Shown here piece by piece: positions 7,877-12,571 of a stretch of 12,571 nucleotides of DNA. The notes under the pieces are model-generated. The model was not told the origin of the DNA, did not search any database, and saw only the letters and a program-made list of their open reading frames with translations. The position numbers and the translations under genes are program-made. The stretch is from Clostridium sp. UBA4746 (GTDB lineage: Bacteria; Bacillota; Clostridia; Clostridiales; Clostridiaceae): positions 1 to 12,571 of the forward strand of contig DHIM01000295.1 in assembly GCA_002403785.1 (NCBI GenBank). The letters run 5' to 3'. The first letter of the stretch is position 1, and the number at the start of each line of letters is the position of its first letter.

Positions 7877-7903
7877 ATTACTTTATCACTTTATCACTGT
7901 GAC
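7877..7903 (-). repeat. Short tandem repeats and TCACTGTGA palindrome in the hisZ leader
   Basis: Between the putative promoter and the hisZ ribosome site, the plus strand reads two tandem copies of ACTTTATC followed by ACTGTGAC. The second part contains the perfect odd-length palindrome TCACTGTGA (7894-7902). It would lie about 10-20 nt inside the transcript if the promoter at 7920-7948 is used. This is a plausible operator site, but I do not recognise the regulator. No T-box consensus was found in this leader. Confidence 0.35.
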
Positions 7904-7919
7904 TTATTAACTTAATGAA

Positions 7920-7948
7920 ATGTTACCATCTTTTTATATTAAAGTCAA
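7920..7948 (-). promoter_or_regulatory. Candidate his operon promoter
   Basis: On the minus strand TTGACT (7943-7948), a 17-nt spacer and TAACAT (7920-7925) are preceded by TGG, giving an extended -10. The -10 matches four of six consensus bases. The start would be near 7912, leaving a leader of about 60 nt. A competing reading is that this same stretch is a 9-codon leader ORF (7923-7952) transcribed from further upstream. Confidence 0.45.
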
Positions 7949-7952
7949 CCAT
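7923..7952 (-). other. Possible 9-codon leader ORF before hisZ
   Basis: An AGGAG site (7958-7962) and a 5-nt gap lead to ATG and the reading MVDFNIKRW, then TAA. It has a better ribosome site than many real genes here. It contains no histidine codons, so it is not a classical his attenuator peptide. It overlaps the candidate promoter at 7920-7948, so both cannot be in use from the same transcript start. It may be chance or the remaining start of a lost gene. Confidence 0.25.
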
Positions 7953-7976
7953 TTATTCTCCTGTTTATAATTGTAG

Positions 7977-8003
7977 TTAAATAATTTTATAGAAATTATT
8001 TAA
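7977..8003. repeat. 11-bp perfect inverted repeat, AT-only
   Basis: The arms TTAAATAATTT (7977-7987) and AAATTATTTAA (7993-8003) are exact reverse complements around the 5-nt centre TATAG. The repeat lies upstream of the candidate his promoter. It could be an operator or a weak hairpin. Lacking G-C pairs and a U-run, it is not a convincing terminator. Confidence 0.4.
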
Positions 8004-8030
8004 TTCAACATATAATTACTTATAAACCAA

Positions 8031-8039
8031 TTATATCAC
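8031..8039 (-). promoter_or_regulatory. Perfect extended -10 element, possible second his promoter
   Basis: The minus strand reads TGATATAAT, an exact TGnTATAAT extended -10. No good -35 box is seen 16-18 nt upstream. If active it would give a his leader of about 170 nt that includes the inverted repeat at 7977-8003 and the small ORF at 7923-7952. Confidence 0.3.
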
Positions 8040-8059
8040 ACAACAAGGTGAGTTTTTAA

Positions 8060-8176
8060 CCCTACTTGGACCAAGACAATTTTGTAATTCCAAAAGTCGC
8101 AAAAAATATTTTAGTATTTAAAGGATATATGTAAATCAGTAACAGATTTAGATGAAATATGGACTGAAGTTAAACT
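8060..8176 (+). other. Unassigned stretch with a short coding-like frame
   Basis: Bases 8060-8134 read P-Y-L-D-Q-D-N-F-V-I-P-K-V-A-K-N-I-L-V, then FKGYM and TAA. It looks like a protein C-terminus but I cannot place it in a family. A second frame covers about 8114-8215 (DLDEIWTEVKLN in the middle), also unplaced. There is no start codon with a ribosome site. This is likely decayed coding sequence next to the gerAA remnant, or chance. Confidence 0.25.
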
Positions 8177-8719
8177 GAACTCATACCCGTTCAATTTGTT
8201 ATCCCTATAGTACAATCACGAATAGGAATATTTCTTACCCCTTTTATGGAAATACTTATACTTGAACTACTAATGGAAATTTTAAGAGAAGGAGGATTAC
8301 GGCTTCCCTCAAAAATAGCGCAGACTGTAAGTATAGTGGGAGGTATTATTATAGGAAATGCTATATGGTAAGTCCAACTACTCTGCTTGTAGTTGGTATC
8401 ACGGTCGTTGCTTCTTTTGTAGTACCCACAGTTGATATGTCTCTTTCTATAAGACTGTTAATATTTCCAATGTTGTTTCTAGCAAATGCCATGGGTATAA
8501 TGGGTATTGCTACAGGCTATACTTTTCTTATAATCCATTTATCCTCCTTGGAGAATTTCGGCGTTCCATATATGGACTAAAAAAAAAGATGACTTAAAGG
8601 ATACTTTTACTAGAGCACCATTATGGAAAATGAATGCTCGTCCGTCAATAATTTCCGGCAAGAATAATATAAGGCAAAATAATTTTAGAGATAAATTCAG
8701 GAGAAAGAAAGATGAATAA
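8177..8719 (+). pseudogene. Decayed GerA-family spore germination receptor subunit A (gerAA-like)
   Basis: Three consecutive segments in two reading frames reconstruct the C-terminal membrane half of a GerA/SpoVAF-family protein. Segment 1 (8177-8368) reads TELIP-like start ELIPVQFVIP, then GIFLTPFMEILILELLMEIL and GGLRLPSKIAQTVSIVGG. Segment 2 (8365-8580) gives VSPTTLLVVG, IRLLIFPMLF and ENFGVPYMD. Segment 3 (8588-8719) gives DTFTRAPLWKMNARPSI and a basic tail. These match the family's conserved PPF-E-REAG-RLP, VSP, RLLRFP, FGVPY and RAP-W-RP motifs. The break near 8360-8370 combines a small deletion with a frame change. The second break is a slip in a run of nine A bases (8579-8587). The soluble N-terminal domain is absent, and a stop (8171-8173) precedes the first segment. 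The intact protein would act in the inner spore membrane in germinant sensing. Confidence 0.85.
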
Positions 8720-8874
8720 AAAAAACAGGATGGGTGGATTTCTACCCTTATTGGTGGAATATATCCATTATATATTATTCTAATAGTGTTGTTTGTAATG
8801 CGGATATTACAGTTAATGTAAAGGTGAAGGTTGATAATCTTGGAAGAGGCCAATTTTTATATGAAAATAAATAA
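8712..8874 (+). pseudogene. Probable remnant of a GerC-family germination lipoprotein gene (gerAC-like)
   Basis: An ATG (8712) overlaps the end of the gerAA remnant in the manner of a coupled ger operon, and reads MNKKNR before closing in its own frame. From 8722 another frame is open to the TAA at 8872 and reads TGWVDFYPYWWN, then after about 14 residues ADITVNVKVKVDNLGRGQ. The pattern YP-x-W, an acidic/hydrophobic stretch and alternating V-K-V before an -x-G end resembles the extreme C-terminus of Ger(x)C proteins. This suggests that a large internal deletion joined the gene's start to its end. The match is short, so the family call is moderate. Confidence 0.5.
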
Positions 8875-8951
8875 AGATAGTTATCTAACTAATATCTCAC
8901 TAGCTAAGAAATTATATCACTAAAGAGTTTATTAATTAAAAAATTAATATT

Positions 8952-8991
8952 ATTAAAGGTCAGTAGCTACATAAAGCCCCTGACCTTTAAT
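8952..8991 (-). terminator. 12-bp hairpin, candidate terminator of the small gene at 9069-9371
   Basis: The arms ATTAAAGGTCAG (8952-8963) and CTGACCTTTAAT (8980-8991) are exact reverse complements with a 16-nt loop. On the minus strand the stem is followed, after 8 nt, by TTTTTT. On the plus strand no T-run follows. It therefore best serves leftward transcripts from 9371, but the offset U-run makes it imperfect. Confidence 0.45.
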
Positions 8992-9041
8992 TACAATAAT
9001 TCAATATCTTCATGTCTAGAAAATTCATCTAAAATATCTCT
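8991..9041 (-). pseudogene. Scrap of an MscS-family gene end
   Basis: The minus strand reads DILDEFSRHEDIELL followed by TAA. This is nearly the same as the end EILDEFSKHEDIELL of the MscS-family gene at 11793-12571. Over the last 48 bases, 43 are identical by my count, and a few bases past the stop also match. Beyond about 9041 the similarity fades. It is too short to be a gene, so it is the leftover 3' end of a related or duplicated mscS-type gene, and its stop codon overlaps the edge of the hairpin at 8952-8991. Confidence 0.65.
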
Positions 9042-9068
9042 ATTTTATAAAAACATCTAAATCTATTT

Positions 9069-9371
9069 TTATTCGAATTTTAATTTTATTATAATTTCTT
9101 TTATTTCACCCTTACTATTTTTTCTTATTTTGAAATCTTTAATATCTTCAAATTCATTTTGCAGTTGATAACTAAGTTCATTAATTGTAGCTTTTGCTTT
9201 TTTAGTTAGTTCACCATCTTGTATAACTACAAACCGGGTTTTCCTAGTAACAATTTCTTTTTGATCCTCCACTAAAACAACGTAATACTTATCCCCTTCT
9301 TCTACAACGCTATATACTCCACCAAATGTTAAATCTGAACATAATTCATTATCAATACATTTTACCTTCAT
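9069..9371 (-). CDS. Small hypothetical protein with SH3-like N-terminal half
   Basis: 100 residues, soluble, no signal or membrane segment. The first 50 or so residues (MKVKCIDNELC, then LTFGGVYSVVEEGDKYYVVL, then RFVVI) follow the pattern of small beta-rich proteins often seen in Firmicutes and their phages, with a K-V-Y-x-V turn and an aromatic strand. The second half is charged and helical with a Lys/Glu-rich tail ending in alternating isoleucines. The ATG has a strong ribosome site, AAGGAGG (9378-9384), with a 6-nt gap, and a TATAAT (9403-9408) lies 31 nt upstream, so this is probably a real gene. It is a single-gene unit divergent from the sugar ATPase. I cannot give a function. Confidence 0.7.
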   Translation of the reverse strand: MKVKCIDNELCSDLTFGGVYSVVEEGDKYYVVLVEDQKEIVTRKTRFVVIQDGELTKKAKATINELSYQLQNEFEDIKDFKIRKNSKGEIKEIIIKLKFE

Positions 9372-9402
9372 AATGACCCTCCTTAATATTATTTATAGCT
9401 GT

Positions 9403-9408
9403 ATTATA
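9403..9408 (-). promoter_or_regulatory. -10 box for the small gene at 9069-9371
   Basis: A perfect TATAAT on the minus strand 31 nt before the ATG. The -35 position holds only weak matches (TCGTAT region at 9426-9431), so the promoter may need an activator or be modest in strength. Confidence 0.45.
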
Positions 9409-9453
9409 TATTAATGGAACTTAATATACGAATAAAAATGATGGTTATTTAAT

Positions 9454-9477
9454 AAATTTGTATTTTAATACAAATTT
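9454..9477. repeat. 11-bp inverted repeat between divergent genes, operator-like
   Basis: The arms AAATTTGTATT (9454-9464) and AATACAAATTT (9467-9477) are exact reverse complements with a 2-nt centre. It lies about 42 nt upstream of the -10 box of the sugar-ATPase gene and about 46 nt upstream of the -10 box of the gene at 9069-9371. One bound dimer could therefore control both directions. The protein encoded at 10688-11632 is a candidate binder but there is no direct evidence. Confidence 0.5.
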
Positions 9478-9518
9478 CACTAATAATTTTTGTGACTTCT
9501 CCAAATAGCTAAAATATC

Positions 9519-9524
9519 TATAAT
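9519..9524 (+). promoter_or_regulatory. -10 box for the sugar-ATPase/regulator unit
   Basis: Perfect TATAAT 41 nt before the ATG at 9566. No good -35 box is found 16-18 nt upstream (CTTCTC at 9496-9501 for 17 nt). This is consistent with an activator-dependent promoter using the inverted repeat at 9454-9477. Confidence 0.45.
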
Positions 9525-9565
9525 ATATTAAACTTAAATCATAAAAGTTTTAAGGGGGATTTGAA

Positions 9566-10675
9566 ATGGCAAATTTATCATTAAAGCACATGTATAAAAT
9601 TTACGATGGAGACGTTACTGCAGTAAAGGATTTTAATCTTGAAATAGAGGACAAAGAATTTGTAGTTTTTGTTGGACCTTCTGGTTGTGGTAAATCTACT
9701 ATATTGAGAATGATAGCAGGACTAGAAGAAATTACTAAAGGAGAATTGTACATAGATGGAGAACTTGAAAATAATGTACCTCCTAAAAACAGAGATATTG
9801 CAATGGTTTTTCAAAACTATGCACTATATCCTCATATGACAGTATATGACAATATGGCATTTGGACTAAAACTAAGAAAAATTCCAAAGAAGGATATAGC
9901 TGCAAAAGTTAAAGAGGCTGCACAAATTCTTGATATTGAACATTTATTAGATAGAAAGCCTAAAGCTTTATCTGGTGGTCAAAGACAAAGAGTTGCTATG
10001 GGAAGAGCTATAGTCAGAGCACCAAAAGTTTTCTTAATGGATGAACCTTTGTCAAATCTTGATGCAAAGCTTAGAGTTCAGATGAGATCTGAAATATCTA
10101 AACTTTATAATAGATTACAAACAACATTTGTTTATGTTACACATGATCAGACAGAGGCTATGACTCTTGGTACAAAAATAGTAGTTATGAAAGATGGTAT
10201 TATTCAACAGATTGATACGCCTCAAAACTTATACGAGCATCCTAAAAACATATTTGTTGCTGGATTTATTGGAAGCCCTCAGATGAATTTTATAAATAGC
10301 AAAATTATAGAACAAGATGGCAAAGTAGTTGTAAATTTTGAAGATAGCATCATTCCTTTGACTCCTGAGAATAGTGCTATAATAAGAAAACAAGGTTACA
10401 TTGGGAAAGATATTATAATTGGTATTAGACCAGAAAATATAAATGATGATCCAGAGTTTATAGAAAAGAATAAAGAAGCTATTATTGATGTAAAAGTTGA
10501 GATAACAGAACTTTTAGGAGCTGAATCCTATCTTCATTTGAGTAAAGGCAATAGTCTTCTAACTGCTAGGGTAAATGGAACATCAAAAACAAAATCTGGT
10601 GATTGTATAAAAATCGCTTTAAATATTAATAAACTTCATATTTTTGATAAAGATTCTCAAAAGCCTATAATTTAG
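9566..10675 (+). CDS. ABC sugar-importer ATPase, MsmX/UgpC/MalK type
   Basis: ATP-hydrolysing subunit of a class CUT1 (carbohydrate) importer, acting as a dimer on the inner face of the membrane. The 369-residue protein is complete: Walker A GPSGCGKST (37-45), Q-loop Q83, signature LSGGQ (135-139), Walker B VFLMDE (155-160), D-loop SNLD (163-166), H-loop histidine 193, and a C-terminal TOBE/regulatory region from about 236 with the family's GSPQMNF and IGIRPEN motifs. The ATG follows AAGGGGG with a 7-nt gap. No permease or binding-protein genes lie beside it. In Firmicutes such orphan ATPases (MsmX in Bacillus) energise several importers, so a shared role is likely. The exact sugar cannot be read from the sequence; glycerol-3-phosphate and maltose paralogues look alike. 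Confidence 0.93.
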   Translation: MANLSLKHMYKIYDGDVTAVKDFNLEIEDKEFVVFVGPSGCGKSTILRMIAGLEEITKGELYIDGELENNVPPKNRDIAMVFQNYALYPHMTVYDNMAFGLKLRKIPKKDIAAKVKEAAQILDIEHLLDRKPKALSGGQRQRVAMGRAIVRAPKVFLMDEPLSNLDAKLRVQMRSEISKLYNRLQTTFVYVTHDQTEAMTLGTKIVVMKDGIIQQIDTPQNLYEHPKNIFVAGFIGSPQMNFINSKIIEQDGKVVVNFEDSIIPLTPENSAIIRKQGYIGKDIIIGIRPENINDDPEFIEKNKEAIIDVKVEITELLGAESYLHLSKGNSLLTARVNGTSKTKSGDCIKIALNINKLHIFDKDSQKPII

Positions 10676-10687
10676 GGGGATAAATTT

Positions 10688-11632
10688 ATGGATGATATCA
10701 ACAATTTTCTACAAAAATTAAGCATTAATTCTAATATAGATTTTTGTGTAAATCCCGAACATGGAGAAAATATATTTACAAGTAAAGGTTTTGTAGAAAG
10801 TTCTGATATTATTCATATACCATTATTTTTAGGTGAAACACCTTTTCTACTTAAAATAGATAAAAAATTTAAACCTTTTTCAAAATTGTTAAAGTTTACT
10901 ATTGAAAATAAATATGTTGATTTACATTCTACAAATGAGCAGTATCTTATTTCTATATTAGATGGCACAGATGTTTCAAATAATGCGACTTTTGAAAATA
11001 TGCTATTTTTTTCAGAAGGATATGGTCTAATTTATATAAATCTCGATGGAAGTTTACATGAAGCTTTGGATATAACTAAGCAAGCTTATAGCAATGAAAA
11101 TGTACTTAGTATACTCTATAAAGGAAACATTTTAGTCATGGGAGTTTTTGAAAATATAGCAGAACATGCAATCGGTATAAGAGAATCTATAATTTCTAAT
11201 TTGTTTTGCAAATGTTATGTAAGTTTTAGCCGTATTGTATATACTAAAAGTGAGTTTATAAATATTTTTAATGAATGTGAGATTAGTATGTCGCTAGGTA
11301 AAAAATTCAAAATAAAAACTGATATATTTGATTACGATAAATTGTTTCTTGAAAGATTAATTTATAGCTTAAATCCTAAATTTAAGCAACATATGTTATA
11401 TAAATTCAAAGAAAAGTTAGACGCTCTTGATAATGAAATGATAAATACTATCGAAAACTTTTTTAGTTCTGACCTTAACATAAGTGACTCAGCAAAAAAT
11501 TTATATATTCATAGAAATACACTGCTATACAGATTAGATAAAATAAAAAGAGAAACAGGTTTTGATATAAAAAATTTCAATGAAGCCATGACCTTTAAAG
11601 TTATTTTTCTTATTTGGCTAGAAATCAAATGA
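10688..11632 (+). CDS. CdaR/PucR-like transcriptional regulator with C-terminal HTH
   Basis: 314 residues. The C-terminal 60 (253-314) match the PucR-type helix-turn-helix of sugar-diacid regulators: ENFFSSDLNISDSAKNLYIH, then RNTLLYRLDKIKRETG and an NFNEA ending. The HRNTL-YRL-KI core is the family's recognition region. The N-terminal 250 residues are not one of the sensor domains I can name. They are mixed alpha/beta with no membrane segment, and may bind a small ligand. The ATG is 12 nt after the ATPase stop, with GGGGGA as ribosome site, so the two genes form one unit. The likely role is control of sugar uptake or the ATPase itself. The target sites are unknown. Confidence 0.82.
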   Translation: MDDINNFLQKLSINSNIDFCVNPEHGENIFTSKGFVESSDIIHIPLFLGETPFLLKIDKKFKPFSKLLKFTIENKYVDLHSTNEQYLISILDGTDVSNNATFENMLFFSEGYGLIYINLDGSLHEALDITKQAYSNENVLSILYKGNILVMGVFENIAEHAIGIRESIISNLFCKCYVSFSRIVYTKSEFINIFNECEISMSLGKKFKIKTDIFDYDKLFLERLIYSLNPKFKQHMLYKFKEKLDALDNEMINTIENFFSSDLNISDSAKNLYIHRNTLLYRLDKIKRETGFDIKNFNEAMTFKVIFLIWLEIK

Positions 11633-11789
11633 AGTTAATACCTTCATCAGATTCTCCTGATTTGGCCTTTTCAAGCACCTCATCATTTACTTACATTATA
11701 ATTGTGTGTACACCAGGTATTTTTGCAAATTGTAATTCATAAATACTTACACCATCTGTGCCAAGTATTAACACTGTCTCTCCTAGCTT
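11631..11789 (-). pseudogene. Fragment of a zinc-type alcohol dehydrogenase / quinone reductase gene (MDR family)
   Basis: Minus-strand reading KLGETVLILGTDGVSIYELQ and FAKIPGVHTIIM, then a TAA (11691-11693), then in the same frame VNDEVLEKAKSGESDEGINF to TGA. This is the cofactor-binding strand-turn-helix of medium-chain dehydrogenases (usual form G-D-T-V-L-V-x-G-T-G-G-V-S, ALQ-AK-x-G, then D-E-K-L-E-x-A-K-x-L-G-A-D-x-x-I-N). The dinucleotide glycine motif is damaged (GTDGVS) and there is an internal stop. Only about 50 of some 330 residues remain, with no start or C-terminus. It begins 3 nt after the mscS-type stop codon in the same reading frame. Confidence 0.8.
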
Positions 11790-11792
11790 AAA

Positions 11793-12571
11793 TTACAACA
11801 ATTCGATATCTTCATGTTTAGAAAATTCATCTAGAATTTCTTCTACTAAGACATGTTTTAAGTTTCTATAATTTCTCGCCTTACAAATAAGCCTTAAGCT
11901 TAAACATACTCTTCCGGGTACCATAGATGTATATATTGTATGAGAAAGATTTTCGTAATAAATTGGAAGAGTTTTTGATGCGATACTCAGTGAGTCCTTC
12001 GCTTCCTGCTCTATATCCCCTACTTTGTCATTAGCAATAGATATTAATAAACCTTTAGCTTTTTTCCAATTACTTTTAAGCGTAAGATTTATTTCAAGCT
12101 CATTCCAAGTAAAAGGAAATGAGTTAGTTTCATTTATGAGCTCTTCAGTGAGAACTTTTATGTTTGGTATATGAGTAATTCTTCCAGTGCTTTGTCCGTG
12201 AGTTTTGTTGTCGTTTTCCATAACTTCAATTATAGTAGTATAAAACCAATCCACGGCTATTACGTCACCAAGACTTTTACCAAGCTCTATTCTATCACCA
12301 AGTTGAAATGGCTTTTGAGTATTAATTATTAACCATCCCAAAAAATTTGCTACAAGATCACGAAATGCAAAGGCTAGTCCAGCTGAGAAAATCCCTAAAA
12401 AGGTCAGTATATCCTTAGACTCATACATCCATATTGGTATAATCACTATAACAGATAAAATATTCATAGAAACTGAAGTTGTTTTTTTATATTTTATTAT
12501 ATCCTTTGAATCAAAATTGGATTTATTAACAAATGAACAGATACTTTTCTTTACTAAATGAAATATAATTA
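11793..12571 (-). CDS. MscS-family mechanosensitive ion channel, 5' end beyond the window
   Basis: Membrane channel of the small-conductance mechanosensitive class that opens under membrane tension on osmotic downshock. The reading frame stays open to the window edge with no stop, so the first ATG in the window (12465-12467) is not the true start. The family pattern continues upstream of it (IIFHLVKKSIC near the edge, then a hydrophobic helix through SVIVIIPIWM). The pore helix is ILTFLGIFSAGLAFAFRDLV with the following NFLGW, then KPFQLGDRIELG and GDVIAVDWFYTTI of the beta domain, ITHIPNIKVL, and the mixed C-terminal domain ending EILDEFSKHEDIELL. The N-terminal membrane helices lie outside the window. 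Its 3' tail is nearly repeated at 8991-9041. Confidence 0.85.
   Translation of the reverse strand, partial: IIFHLVKKSICSFVNKSNFDSKDIIKYKKTTSVSMNILSVIVIIPIWMYESKDILTFLGIFSAGLAFAFRDLVANFLGWLIINTQKPFQLGDRIELGKSLGDVIAVDWFYTTIIEVMENDNKTHGQSTGRITHIPNIKVLTEELINETNSFPFTWNELEINLTLKSNWKKAKGLLISIANDKVGDIEQEAKDSLSIASKTLPIYYENLSHTIYTSMVPGRVCLSLRLICKARNYRNLKHVLVEEILDEFSKHEDIELL

Noticed and set aside
7852..8060. T-box riboswitch for histidine before hisZ
   Set aside because: I looked on the minus strand for the conserved T-box sequence (AAGGGTGGNACCGCG) and for an antiterminator/terminator pair with a U-run and found neither.
8365..8580. 71-codon membrane protein as a separate gene
   Set aside because: It is the middle segment of the broken gerAA-like gene, continuous in homology with the segments before and after it in another frame.
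8539..8853. 104-codon open frame on the minus strand
   Set aside because: It is antisense to the gerAA/gerAC remnants, has no matching ribosome site and reads as a low-complexity hydrophobic sequence.
11629..11661. Terminator after the CdaR-like gene
   Set aside because: Two small stems (ATGAAG/CTTCAT and ATCAG/CTGAT) occur after the stop but are short, sit in the dehydrogenase remnant and have no T-run behind them.
12465..12467. ATG as the start of the MscS-family gene
   Set aside because: The frame is open upstream to the window edge and the upstream residues fit the family, so the gene is cut by the window rather than starting here.
1..12571. CRISPR arrays, tRNA or rRNA genes, insertion sequences or phage genes
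   Set aside because: No regularly spaced repeats, no cloverleaf or ribosomal RNA sequence that I recognise, and no transposase or integrase reading frame was seen on either strand.

Overview
The window is strongly AT-rich. It carries a complete-looking histidine operon with a short HisG plus HisZ, remnants of a GerA-type spore germination operon, Shine-Dalgarno sites of the GGAGG type, and a CdaR/PucR-like regulator. Together these point to an endospore-forming Firmicute, most probably Clostridium or a close relative. This is inferred from gene content and base composition, not from a database match.

Layout. Bases 1-101 lie downstream of the his operon. They hold a good sigma-A-type promoter firing leftwards out of the window, overlapped by a 24-bp perfect palindrome, with a second palindrome cluster behind it. 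Bases 102-7851 (minus strand, read right to left) are hisZ-hisG-hisD-hisC-hisB-hisH-hisA-hisF-hisI-hisE, tightly packed with several 1-nt stop/start overlaps. The set covers every step from PRPP + ATP to histidine except histidinol-phosphate phosphatase, which must be encoded elsewhere. Bases 7852-8060 are the his leader and promoter region. Bases 8061-9068 are a gene graveyard: a gerAA-family gene broken by two frame changes and missing its front, a probable gerAC-family tail, and a scrap of an mscS-family gene end.

The right part starts with a small hypothetical gene on the minus strand (9069-9371). Divergent from it is a two-gene plus-strand unit: a MsmX/UgpC/MalK-type sugar-importer ATPase (9566-10675) and a CdaR/PucR-like helix-turn-helix protein (10688-11632). 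A 22-bp inverted repeat sits in the divergent intergenic region. Next is a fragment of a zinc-type alcohol dehydrogenase gene (11631-11789, minus). Last is an MscS-family mechanosensitive channel gene (11793-12571, minus) that runs off the right edge.

How the genes work together: the ten his genes form one biosynthetic unit, with HisZ/HisG forming the feedback-regulated first enzyme and HisH/HisF the glutamine-dependent synthase. The ATPase has no permease or binding-protein genes beside it, so it probably serves one or more importers encoded elsewhere. The regulator downstream may control it or sense the imported sugar. I found no convincing novel multi-gene system. The most informative non-textbook observations are the layered gene decay on both sides of the sugar-ATPase unit, the duplicated mscS tail, and the palindrome-bearing promoters.
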